Assembly: GCA_020002185.1 (NCBI GenBank)
Contig: CM034532.1
Coordinates: forward strand, 33,012,820 to 33,076,819
DNA: 64,000 nt
Source: Paraescarpia echinospica
Taxonomy: Eukaryota; Annelida; Polychaeta; Sabellida; Siboglinidae
Direction: 5' to 3'
Position 1 is the stretch's first letter; every line of letters begins with the position of its first letter. Under the pieces are notes generated by a model. That model did not search any database. It saw only the letters and a list, made by a program, of their open reading frames with translations, and was not told the DNA's origin. Position numbers and translations under genes: made by a program. Shown here in pieces: positions 11,701 through 22,000 of the stretch.

Positions 11701-14175
11701 ATTATAGACTTATTAAAAAAAGGTGCAACGTAGGGCGACCAGGATGATTTCAGATTTAAGTCACTTCAATTACCAAAGACGGTTAAGAGTGCTAAATATC
11801 ACGACTCTGGAGACTAGATGACTGCCTACTGGCTTATTGGAAGTTTATAAAATATTCAGTGGGTTAGAGAGTATTCTTCCTGCAGATTTCTTTGTTACGG
11901 AAAATAAACTGACCACAACAAGATGGCACCCTTTCAAAATAACCAAAGTGCACTCAAGCTTAAATATACTCATGTATTCCTTTACTCAAAGGATAGTTTA
12001 TGACTGTAATAGAGTTTTGGAAGATCCCTTCCTCGGCAACTCCTCGATTACTATATAGAAGAGGATTCAAGGTAAATTCAATAGTTGGCAGTGTTGTCTT
12101 CCTGGACGAGGGATTTGGTTTCATTCAAAGAACAATACAGTCACTGACAATAGCCAGTGAATAGGAATCAATTAGATTATTAATGTGATATTGTCTACGA
12201 TTGTGTCAATAATATAAATGTGCCATTTTCAAAAGAATCTGAAGAAACATTTGCGAAAGATATCCATATTGTAACTCCTTATAATTTATTTGTCTGTTAT
12301 GCAAATAAATTGTCAGAAAAGTTGGTTTTAGTGAAATACTTACTTTCCGTACGAAAACACAGTGCTGCGCAAAAAGCTTGGTAACAGTGTTTACCGTGGT
12401 AGCGGTTATAACCAGTGAAAAAGTTATGTTGATGCACGTGACGTAATTGCCTAGGGAAGTCACGCTCAATTCTTGTTAGTCATACAGAGATCAGCCAGAC
12501 CTGCCATATGATACGGATTACCCGTATCTGATATGGATTTTGACCATTTTTGGAGTAATATAGCCGTACTCCATTTCAGTACAGATTTCAATAAAATTTA
12601 TAAAAGTCTATATAGGTACACTATTTACTTGTATGCATCACAAAACCATATCGCAGTCATATCAGTCGAAAAAACCAACAGCTTTTGATGCAATGAAGTA
12701 ATCGTTTATAGTAGTGACTAGCTACATCGAAAGAACGTCAGTGATTTAGTTCGTTGTAGTGCGCAATAGCCAATAGATGGCGCGCTCGTAAATTGTAGTT
12801 CTGAAAAATGCGGCTGGTGGCTCAATGGCGGGAAACAGCTAATGGCCACACCCGTAACGTTGCTGACCTGCACACCATCAACTTCGACGATCGCTCCATC
12901 CAGCACAATGACTCGATCATCGCGGTCAGTTTGAAGGTGCGCTCCTTCTTCGAAGATGTCATTCATCAACGATGTGCACGCATTTTACTGTGCGATTGTG
13001 TGCAAGATGGTCACAAAATTTATGTTCGGCAACCCAGGGTTGCGCGACTTGAGTGTTCTCGACCCTACAGCCCATGTGAACCTCACGTATGAGCCGATTG
13101 TGCGTCTGGAGCCGTTTGCTCCAGACGTTGATGCCGAACAGCTGAAAGATGAAGATTTTTAGTTGTTAGCCGATGACGCCATCGTGCTGGAGGAGGAATG
13201 GCCAAGCGCGGCAGATTGACCATGTCTCGTCTCTCAATCAAGACGCCGTTGCAAGCCTTCCACTTCCCGATGTTGGCAAAGCCAAAAGTGACACACAACT
13301 TCTCCGCCTCCCACACAAAAATGCTGATGTAGAGAGGCATCTTGCGGAAAATGCACACAGACGCATGCCACAGCTTGAATGCGGACACCATTACTGCGTA
13401 CCTTCAGTGCAAACTGAACATCGACAGCCCCTGCTACCATGCTGAGTCACAGTGATGAATGTAGTTTATGGAAGATGTTGGGTATAATGTATGAGTAATA
13501 AAATTATGTACTTGTTGTTATGATATGTGTAGCATATATATATATATATTATATATGTATGTATATATATATATGAATGATACAGATTGATAGATTCTTA
13601 CAGAATTTAGGTCAAAAATACAGACTGCAATCAAAAAAATATGGCAGGTCTGGACCAGCGGCTAGATCTCACGAGATTCAAAGTGACGGATTTTTGTGTG
13701 GGTCGAACAACGACCCAGTAACTATAATTTAATTATTTTAAGTATTTAAAATTAGGCCTATAATATTCTAAAGAATCATTACCTAGGCTATGCCTATCAT
13801 CATCATGGCGGCCCTATTCCATAAATCTATTATTTTAGGGAACAACCACTGACTACTAGTATATACTAATAGTAATCCAGTTAAATGGCAAATGAGTTGT
13901 TATGTAACTTTACTTGTAATTGTATTAGTTGCTTTCTTTTTATTTTTATGCGCAGTTCGCTCTTCACCACGGTAACACAGGCGCAGACACTGAGACAGCT
14001 AGTTAGCCAGATTGATTGATGTAATTGACATTGGCATATATCCGTGTATTTCATCAGCATTTTCCACATCCTACTTATAAATACTTACTAAAATTAATGG
14101 TGCTCTTTGCGGTATAATGGGTTTTCTTCGGCTAACAGCTCTTACTGTAGCCGTCATTGTTTTTACTGCAGACAT
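2749..14175 (-). CDS. ISCA1: Iron-sulfur cluster assembly 1 (A-type carrier), four coding exons
   Basis: Complete gene with coding exons 14175-14089, 9632-9579, 3504-3399 and 2897-2749, all with GT-AG introns and matching phases (0, 0, 1). The 131-residue product is close to human ISCA1 (129). Residues 1-29 form a basic mitochondrial presequence rich in Arg, Ser and Thr (starts MSAVKTMTATVRAVSRRK). The A-type carrier domain follows, with all three cluster-binding cysteines: Cys59 in RGCNG, and Cys123 and Cys125 in the C-terminal GTCGCGES. In the family this protein works with ISCA2 and IBA57 in the mitochondrial matrix to mature [4Fe-4S] proteins. The start is the first ATG of exon 1 and matches the family N-terminus. 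Intron 2 (about 6.1 kb) and intron 1 (about 4.5 kb) are filled with mobile elements. The gene is divergent from PET100a. Confidence 0.96.
3556..3905 (-). mobile_element. Fragment of the 'AGTCCTTTGG' repeat, other end
   Basis: Starts TTTTTAGTCCTTTGGGCCGA and continues with the block 'ctctgcgtc..cgttagctgcc..tctcagaaacc' that also begins the copies at 25091 and 63749. It lies in inverted orientation to the end of the copy at 4363-6523, so the two form a spaced inverted repeat flanking about 2.6 kb. It is within ISCA1 intron 2. Confidence 0.75.
3906..4362. other. Spacer between inverted repeat copies
   Basis: No coding signal. A stretch near 3990-4060 has a faint tRNA box A look (TGGCTGAGTGG) but no convincing box B, so I do not call a SINE. 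A short A-run near 4170 may be a retroposon tail. Confidence 0.35.
4363..6523 (+). mobile_element. Full 'AGTCCTTTGG' composite repeat
   Basis: Both ends are present. The 5' end is the conserved block around 4370-4420 (gaagtcctttggactaatat). The 3' end is the block ending TTCGGCCAAAGGACTAAAAA at about 6523. The copy at 25091-26955 is the same element in reverse orientation, sharing the internal RT fragment, the repeated 'gtcacctacaggtgacag' block and both ends. Internal RT coding sequence is non-functional. It is inserted in ISCA1 intron 2. Confidence 0.75.
5247..5534 (+). pseudogene. RTE-type LINE reverse transcriptase fragment
   Basis: The translation contains the RT palm motif A region (YCVFIDYKKAFDLVDR), followed by a segment ending in GENLCPLLFFIYLNNFE, which corresponds to the 'RQGENLSPxLF' motif B region of RTE-like and related non-LTR elements. 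It has no upstream endonuclease and no downstream YADD motif. It is embedded in the composite repeat, and the reverse-complement copy lies near 25960-26110. Confidence 0.8.
6855..6893 (-). mobile_element. Solitary end of the 'AGTCCTTTGG' repeat
   Basis: A short copy of the terminal block (caaaggacttcagggcc..ttggaccattttt), in the same orientation as the end at 26955. It lies only about 330 bp beyond the preceding full copy. Confidence 0.55.
6894..7432. other. ISCA1 intron 2 segment with one open frame of unknown status
   Basis: Positions 6946-7140 (+) hold a 64-codon Lys/Glu-rich frame ending at a donor-like GTAAGT (7134). I recognise no domain and find no partner exons, so I treat it as unsupported. 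Confidence 0.3.
7433..8805. repeat. Dispersed 15-bp motif GTCCACTCCGACACA, six copies
   Basis: Copies or one- to two-base variants start at about 7433, 7599, 7770, 8117, 8440 and 8790, all in the same orientation. Spacings are 166, 171, 347, 323 and 350 bp, near one or two multiples of about 170 bp. The sequence between copies is not obviously similar. No ORF links them. Function unknown. Confidence 0.75.
9158..9307. repeat. 50-bp tandem repeat, three copies
   Basis: The unit containing CTGTTATTGTGTGATACACG is repeated three times with an exact 50-bp period and essentially no divergence. It lies in ISCA1 intron 2, just upstream (genomic left) of exon 2. Confidence 0.95.
9633..10929. other. 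ISCA1 intron 1, right-hand part without recognised features
   Basis: AT-rich, with no conserved frame and no strong repeat structure seen by eye. Confidence 0.5.
10930..11275 (-). pseudogene. LINE ORF2 C-terminal fragment
   Basis: The minus-strand translation has the non-LTR thumb and C-terminal pattern: VKYLGHIIN, then QIRTLYVRGNILCRQFKNCS, LFVFKTYCACLYTAQLW and LTVAYNNSLRI. In intact elements this follows the FADD palm motif, which is missing here. It abuts, head to head, a different LINE fragment at about 11272. Confidence 0.85.
11276..12055 (+). pseudogene. CR1/L2-like LINE reverse transcriptase C-terminal fragment
   Basis: Starts inside RT motif B (GSVLCPILFVIYINDI), includes the catalytic-box remnant KSADDTKLF, and continues through the thumb (SLVRPHLDYC-like, QRRATRMISDLSH, LLEVYKIFSGLE). 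Several stops and frame changes interrupt it. It is 5'-truncated, as is usual for LINE insertions. Confidence 0.85.
12200..12480 (+). repeat. Repeat family copy shared with 45255-45500
   Basis: The sequence from 'tgtcaataatataaatg' through 'ggtaacagtg..ggttataacc' is matched in reverse complement at about 45500-45300. Its identity is unknown; it may be a short non-autonomous element. Confidence 0.65.
12496..13652 (+). mobile_element. hAT-derived element with transposase dimerisation-domain remnant
   Basis: Ends are inverted copies of CAGACCTGCCATAT. A 7-bp near-identical direct repeat (GATCAGC left, GACCAGC right) abuts the ends. The interior is GC-rich compared with its surroundings. In three shifting frames it encodes hAT-like sequence: SFFEDV, AFYCAIVCKMV, LRDLSVLDPTAH, then HKNADVER and SLNADTITAYLQCKLN-like segments, which correspond to the C-terminal hAT dimerisation region. 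Frameshifts and stops make it non-functional, and the N-terminal DDE part is missing. It is inserted in ISCA1 intron 1. Confidence 0.8.
13537..13576. repeat. TA microsatellite
   Basis: Interrupted (TA)n inside the right part of the hAT-like element. Confidence 0.9.
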
Positions 14176-14821
14176 ATTCGCAGTGTTACGAATCACTTTA
14201 ACACCGTTGTTTACCTAGGACGAACTTGCGACTAGTAATAGATCGGGCCGCTTACGAAACCTTTACGAAATCGCTTGTGGCGAACCGGGATCCGAAAACG
14301 AGGGGCAACCTAAAAAGCGGATAATGACGGATGCTATTTGTTATTAAAATGTTGATAAATAAAGCCGATGATGTCGTATTTTGCTTTATTTCCTGTCATC
14401 CACATTCAATCATTGCCTGTAAGTCTGGGCAGACTAGTGTTTACTTGTAGAACGTTATCGATTCTTACGAACACAATTTTACTAGATCCGGGACGCCTAA
14501 GGGGTTGAGTCCGCATTTATGGTGGCGTCGTAAAGGCCACAAATCGTATTTTGGAAACCCATCTGGAAAATACTACTCCATCATTGAAGCATAATAATAT
14601 TGTATTTGTAATTATTTATTGTGTTCAAATATGGAATCAGAGCAGTGTGATACACCCAAAAACAATACTGTTGATGTCGTAGGGGGTACTGCGCGGTAAC
14701 CTTGCGCAAACGAAAGGTCAAAATCGTGGTTGTTGTGTTTGCGAATGTTTACGATGTCTGTGACATGTTCGGCTGAGGTGAGCGGCCAGGCAGTTGTGAG
14801 TACGTCGTGCGAATACACAAG
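14176..14821. promoter_or_regulatory. Divergent promoter region between ISCA1 and PET100a
   Basis: The ATGs of ISCA1 (14175, minus) and PET100a (14822, plus) are separated by only 646 bp. The interval has more CpG and less A/T than neighbouring introns, and includes two TGCGC cores (around 14690-14706). No TATA box stands out. A shared, CpG-type bidirectional promoter is my inference. Confidence 0.55.
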
Positions 14822-16732
14822 ATGGGATCTTGGAGATTGGAAGCGCTCAGGGTAATGTATCCAATTAATAATTTCGGAATGTAAACGCCATTTAACTTCT
14901 TATTCCATATCTAAGTTTAGTACCCAATTAAACTTTAAAGTCAAAACTTAATTGTCTTAAACGAAATGTTTAACTAATTTAATTGGATCAATCATCGTCA
15001 CGTTCGTAGACGTAGTTGTAGCGTGTATACAGTATAGTAGCCTAACGTACGTATAGCAAAGCGTAGGAGAGGAAAACAGACACATCACACTTTCAGGGCT
15101 TGTAGTCTTGCTTAGACTGAAGTGAAACGTGCTGTCAATGTGCATAGTTGTGTTCCATGCAACGTTCAGAACGAGTTGAAATTTCACCACATTAATATTA
15201 TGTTTTGGGTTTAGATAAAATATAATGTTCTATCAATTATAATATTATAAAGTTTGTCTAAACTAATTGAGGTTGACACCCAAATTAAAGAGTTATACTT
15301 TGTATGGTAATAAAAAAGAATCGTAAAAAATAAAACAATCCTACTTTACTTATTGTACACATTTGTTTTGACAAGTATATCACCCATGCCATGGCTAGAT
15401 GTATTTCTGCGATGTCTCTTTACACGACCAAATGTATGGTGAATATCAATGTAGAATAGTTACTTTTATGATTATAGAATTTTTGAACATGCAAAATGTC
15501 TTGTTTAAAAATATCAGTAGGCCTATATATGACTTATTGTATCGCAGTATAACAAGATATTTTAAAAAGAAAAGAATCCAATCATGTTAATGACATAATT
15601 TTCTGAAGGATACTTTAATTTAGGGGGACAATTAAGCTATACAAATTACAGAAACCCCTTGTATGTAACAATTATTATTGTCTGCAGGTAGCGATCTACA
15701 TGACATTTCCTGTAGGAACATTCTGGTGGTTCAACCAACCAGAGAACTTTGAGGATTGGCTGATTGAGCAGAGAGTGAGTGATCCTGTTAAAAATATCTT
15801 TTCGGATATACATCGTAAACATGTTTTATGTGATGCTTTTTATGGTAAAATTAGTCTGTTCTGTATATCGAGTAGTATGGATTACAGAGGTGTACCATGT
15901 ATCAAAAAGTTAGTATATATATATATACATCATATCCGATACATGTTTTTCTAGGTTGCTAAAATTGTAAACAATAATTTGTCAAATGATATAGTTGATC
16001 TATAATAGTACACATAAACATTTGAAATTAATTTGTTTATAATTAATAAAATAAATAATAATTATAATTATACAGGGTATATGAATATGAAAACAATATT
16101 TTTATGAACACATCTGCTATTTTTATGTACAGTAATGTGATTGTGATGTTATTTGTGTTTTAGAAACTTATGTTTCCTGACAGTCGGAAAGGGGTAAGTG
16201 TCTTTGATGACAAAATGATATGTTAGACGTTCATGTTTCCATGACCAGAGGAATTCATAAGGTAAAAATGCAGTGACTTCTGTCTGTCTTTGGTTTCAGT
16301 TACAAATTAAAATGTAAAAATATTGTTTGTATGGAAATAAAATTTGCATACAAGTTAGTAAGCGTTTTTAATAATTTACATTATGCAGATTTATACAATA
16401 TGTACAATGTTGTAGATAGAAATACACAAACCAACAGCAGAGGTGAGGAAACTGACCAAAACAGGGTCAACAGGCCAATTTGTAATCTGTAGTCAATATT
16501 TCTGAATAGATCCCTCGGAATATTTGTTTGTAAACAGAATTGTAATATGTTTACAATTTTAAACAGTCGAGTATTAAAAAAACATGATGACATCATCCAT
16601 ACTAAATGCCAGCATATGTTCCTTTTCCAGAGAGAAGCCATCAACCGTACAAGAGCTCTGCTAGAGCAGAGAAGAGCGGAAAGAATGGATGAGGAACTGA
16701 AGCGAATTGAAGCCGAACGAGCCGGACAGTAA
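14822..16732 (+). CDS. PET100: Cytochrome c oxidase assembly protein PET100, copy a
   Basis: Complete gene with exons 14822-14851, 15688-15774, 16164-16193 and 16631-16732. All introns are GT-AG, phase 0. The product is 82 residues (human about 73). It begins MGSWRLEALR, then has a membrane-anchoring segment (VAIYMTFPVGTFWWFNQPE, residues 11-29), a FEDWLIEQR segment matching the family's 'WFE..V' region, KLMFPD, and a basic amphipathic C-terminal helix (residues 50-79, rich in Arg, Glu and Leu) typical of PET100. The family sits in the mitochondrial inner membrane and assists complex IV assembly. The start is the only in-frame ATG before the conserved LExxR motif. A second copy lies 2.3 kb downstream in the same orientation. 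Confidence 0.93.
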
Positions 16733-16882
16733 TTGACAAGAACCAGCACAAATTGAACTGTGTAAATATTACAACACCAGAGAAAACAAGTCAGTGTGTA
16801 GCTTGTCTGTATAGTAACTGCATCTTGTTAGGTTTGCAATATCTTGCTTAGTAAATTTAGTACAATTCTGACATTGGGTGCC

Positions 16883-17064
16883 ATTTAAGTACTGTCATGT
16901 ACTTGCATTGTAATGTACTTGTTGCTGTAACACGGGTACATCATTTAAGTACTGTAATGTACTTGCATTGTGGTGTACTTGTTGCTGTAACATAGGTACG
17001 TCATTTAAGTACTGTAATGTATTTGCATTGTAATGTACTTGTTGCTGTAACACGGGTACATCAT
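16883..17064. repeat. 60-bp tandem repeat downstream of PET100a, three copies
   Basis: The unit (containing GTACTTGTTGCTGTAAC) repeats with an exact 60-bp period. A single diverged homologous unit lies at about 32230-32300, in the equivalent position after PET100b. The expansion therefore followed the gene duplication. Confidence 0.9.
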
Positions 17065-19027
17065 GCTGGTGTTGGCCAGATCTGTACAAACTTCAACTGT
17101 GATGGTCTTTCAGTAAAACTATATGCACAAAATCTTACATGTTTTATCATAAACTATCATGGCAACATATGGAAATATGGAATGTAAGAATGGTTACTGG
17201 TTGTTATCCAGTAGTTTCGATGGTATACTCAGTACTGTGAAGTTATAATGTATATTTAAAAGTTGGGTGCTTGTGTTTAAGGATATTACCAGTGAATTAT
17301 TGTGGTGAAAATGCTTGAACATATGTTGTTATCTAAGGAATCATTAAAGTAATTTCTTGTGCCATCATCAAGGTATTTAATTGGTGATATGCTTGCCCGA
17401 TGAAGTAATATTCTTGAAATACAGTTTGACCAACAGTAATAATCAAATACGTGTTCTTACTTGGGGTTCACACAACTGGCATTTGTGAAACCTGCATTTG
17501 ATAATGGGCTATTGGTATGTACAAAAAGGTATGCATTGCATATAACAATGACAATGTTCGTGTTTAAAAATTAAACTTCAGTGGATAATTTCTTTGCCAA
17601 ATTCCTCATCATTATTAGTTACACAGTGATGTATAAATTTGATTAATTCCAGAATTTTTGACAAATACACTTCCCTACAAAATAGACTATATATAACAAA
17701 CAGGATGTGCTTTTATACGCTCATATGTTAGGATTTATATGTGATGCCAGAGATACATATTGGTGGTTATAATTACCAATATGACATATATTAAGATTGA
17801 TATGTATTGGATATTTAATAGCAGCAAATCACAAGTATGTGAATGTAAGGCAATCATTTATTAAATAAAAAAATATGTGATAAAAGCAGAATATCATGTA
17901 TTTCTTAATGGGTTTGAAACTTTACCAACTGTGGTACTAAGTTATTGTGGTTGAGAAATTGGAGCAAATTTATTTGCAAAATATTTAAAAATACATTTTA
18001 CATAGTATTTGCAAAATATTTTAAAATACATTTTACATAGTATTTGAAAATGTCAACAAAGCAATTGCATTTGATTGATAAATACTTGTAACATGAAATA
18101 ATAAAAAATAATACTGTCCATGTTATTGTTGGTGATATTGTATGCCAAGGCTGGAATGGGAACCACTACAAATTATTACCATGCATGTCATTCCCGGTTA
18201 ACACACTATAACTCAACAATTTGACACTAAATGTGTTTTCTGAGCTGTGCTTTAAAGCAAATAATTTTTTTGTAAACATCAAAGAACTTTAATTGTTTTA
18301 TAAACACAATATTGAAAACAGGTTGAATTAACAAATGATGGTGTGGAAGTGGTTTTGGTCTGTAAAATAATTTATTGTTAATATAATTTTTATAGTTTTT
18401 TTTTAAATCTCAATTTATCATGAAGTGGCTGTGAACCTGTGATGTTTTAATTGCATCATCACAAACCTCACAATATTAGCTTACTTTTAGTCCTAATTAA
18501 TAAGAGCATCATTATTATTTTAATTACATAATTAACAGAAGAGACAAGGAAACAAATGAATGAAGCACATCTATATACAATTCATTATTATTGGCTAGAT
18601 GATGCTTACTTAACAACTTCAATATTTTTTATTGTTTACATTTTTTTTATTAATATGTAAAATAATATCTTTTATTACTATTGACACATTATATTATTGG
18701 TTTCTTTCACAGATTAAGCAGAACGTGGACATGTTTTAATATTAGCTCTACGTGTCAACAAGACCATAAACACAATACTATTACCAAAACACTAGTTTAT
18801 TGGTTACACAAATTCTGGGAAACAACAATGTATAGAAACCTAGAAACACCCAACGAGACAGAAAAGCGACAAACTGTGGCGCCACATCACGGATTCTGTA
18901 TCACGGAGACGAACGCATGACGGAAGGTCACGATAACCTGTCGTGTTGCTGAATATTTATGGGTGTGAGATCCGTCGTAGATCGCTAAGCTGCGCCGTGA
19001 GATCATTTTGTGTGAAGATTCGGCAAG
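17065..19027. other. Intergenic, between PET100a and PET100b
   Basis: AT-rich with no gene seen. A 36-bp block with TTTGCAAAATATTT is directly duplicated at about 17973-18045. The last 150 bp become GC-richer and probably hold the PET100b promoter and 5' UTR. Confidence 0.5.
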
Positions 19028-22000
19028 ATGGGAACATGGAAATTGGAAGCTCTCAGGGTAAAGTATACAGTTACCTATTGGAAAACGTAGAAGTCACTTG
19101 AACGTAGACTTCCGTGTCGTATTTAGACATCAGAGTTGGGTTGTCCCGACGCAGTGTTACTGCTAGTGAAGGCCAAGGCCGGGTGTACGCTGGGCCTGGG
19201 GTGGTGCTCCAATATTCTTGTGCTTAGAAAGTTGAGAACTGTTACTGTTTCCACATATTAAAGCAAGCCCATTTAAAGATAGGTAGGAACGTGTGTAGAA
19301 TAAAAACAATAAATCAAATGCACTTACAGCCGAAGGACTCGGTGTTAAATGACTTAAATAATGATAATCTGTTATACTATAGTTATAGCTAGGAAACAGT
19401 AAAAAGGCTCATACAACTCATAATTTTTTTAAAGTGTTGTCAGACCTGCATTATTATTGGAGGATGTGTTTTTAGAGCTCAACTGGAACCCCTTCAGTCC
19501 AGCCAGGCTTGAGAAGTTGAGGCTCACCAAAATACCCATCTTGACAGGAAAACGGGGGCCGGGCACCCCCACACGCTGCATGCCCTGGATCCATAAAATA
19601 CCTTTAATTAAACGCCCAATTGAGACATTATCAAGCAAAACAGTCCTGTGCACCCTCCCCCTTCCAGGGTCCAAGCCTGAGTATATTTTTACTTATTTCA
19701 TAGTCAGTTTACCTTTTGTTCTTGAGACGCTTCGACTGCTTTCAGCAGTCTTCTTCAGACGACTACCGTTTGATGGCGACACAGTAGTCCTTCAGTGCAT
19801 ACGTAGTCACTCAGGTGTGTGCCCCCCCCCGGCTGCGCCCTGGGTGGGTCTTCAAGAGATAGCCGTAGATGTGTGAAAGCTGGTACCATCCTTCATCTCG
19901 GTTCATGCAGGCCTTGGTTTTCTAATCCAGATCGCTTTTTTGATGCCTCTTGTCCTCCAGTCCAACTTCCTATCCACAAATTTGCCCCCTCCCAGCCTAT
20001 TATGTGATTTTGCTGTGTCACACCTGAGTGACTACCATGTCGCCATCTAGTGGTAGTCGTCTGAAGAAGACTGCTGAAAGCAGTCGAAATGTCACAAGAA
20101 CAAAAGGTAAACTGACTGTGGAATAAGTAAAAATATCACTCATTTGAACCACCCAGTCTGATGAACCTCTTCATCCAGTCTGTTGAGGACATTAGGTCAA
20201 AGCTAAGCCCTGTGGCTAAGCCCGACTTCATGCCAGTTAACAAACAATCCAGTTCAGCTTCCTATGCTGTATCATAGCCATCTACAGAAACCCAAGTACT
20301 GATATTTTGAGGCATCTATGACTAGGATCTCAAGGTTGCAACATTAAACACAATTACATATACATACTACACCAACCTTTTGTAAACTTTTTTTATAAAG
20401 GGGTTATTCATTAAGCCTGATTACAGTGGTAGTGGTATACCAACCACTTAACAGGGAGGCTATCTACAAATTACGAATGCAAGATGGGGGGATGGGAGTA
20501 ACAATGAGAATGAGTACATACTACACGGTAGTAGGTACATAGGGGAATGGCGGTCTAGGTCACACCACATGCAAGGCAGGCATACAGTGTACATTGGTGG
20601 GGGATGTGTGGCTTTGTGTGTATTACCAAACTGATGCACTGTCAATGACACATAGCTGTACGAAAGTGACACAGTTCAATGACCAGCAACTGTGCCTAAG
20701 TGACACAGTTCAATGAACAGAAACTGTGCCAAAATTACACAGTTCAATGAACAGAAACTGTGCCAAAATTACACAGTTCAATGACCAGCAACTGTAGCAA
20801 AGTGACACAATTCAATGACCAGCAACTGTACCAAACTGATGCGGTTCAATGACCAACAACTGTACCAATCTGATATGGTGCAATGACCAACAACTGTACC
20901 AAACTGATATGGTGCAATGACCAACAACTGTACCAAACTGATGCGGTTTAATGACCAACAACTATACCAAACTGATGCGGTTTAATGACCAACAACTATA
21001 CCAAACTGATATGGTTCAATGACCAGCATATTCCATAAGTTATGAATTTAAAAAGGTCACTTGAAAATGCTATGTCATTGATGTATAAAATAAACAAGAG
21101 TGGTCCTAAAATTGAACCTTGTGGAATGCCAATGGTGATAACTGTTTCTTTAACTTAACATTTTAAATTTCTACATATTGTTTACGATTGTATAAATAAC
21201 TCCTACAAAGATCAAGTGCCATATCATTTAATCCATAGTAATTTAATTTATGTTGCAATATAATATATGATCAATTGTGTCAAAACCTTTTGATACATCA
21301 AGCCTCAAGGTACATTTTAATTGGCGTAGCTGATTTATTAAGCTCTTGTATAATTTTATCCATAATTTTGAGTGTAGCAAATTCAGTAGAATGTTTCTTT
21401 CTAAAACCGTATTGGCTATCATAGTATAACATCTTGGAATGGACATATTCATGTATTTGAACAAACATTATCCTTTCAAAAAAAATTGAAATAGCTAGCG
21501 AGATTGAAATTGGATGATAATTGTCAAGGTTAGAATTATCACCTTTTTTGAAAAGGGGAATAACTTCAGCAATTTTTAATTTGTTTTGGAAATATGCCAG
21601 TCATTATGGATTGATTTATAATTAGGGTGACTGCTTTGCTAATGTATGGGTGATTCCATACATGTCATACTGGACATTCAGACACATTTTTTTATTTTAA
21701 GAATACACAATCATGCAAACACCAACCGAAATGTGACTAACAGAGAGTGACATTGGCAAGTGCATGTTGCGTCCTTGGGCAAGGGCATGCTCATAGAGCG
21801 TTACTGTACCATCGGTAGAACAACATGCCACTTGCATCTTCAGGATGCCAGGAACTGGCACAACATCATCCCAGGATACAATTCCTTGGACTTGGTGATC
21901 TATCTCCTCCTGGGAAATGTGGACGAATGTTGTTTTGTTCATCGAACGGTTGGCCATCTTTGCAAAATCCTGTGATGACTGGACCATTGTTCTATCTAAC

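Larger units (their letters stand above)
19685..20142. mobile_element. Foldback element with Penelope-like arms
   Basis: Two arms of about 130 bp (19685-19822 and 20015-20142) are inverted copies of each other, with a short insertion in the left arm. They surround about 190 bp of C-rich sequence. Each arm carries the run 'gtcgtctgaagaag' followed by a GACTGC/GCAGTC stem. This pattern is familiar from terminal repeats of Penelope-like retroelements. No RT or GIY-YIG coding remains. Confidence 0.65.
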
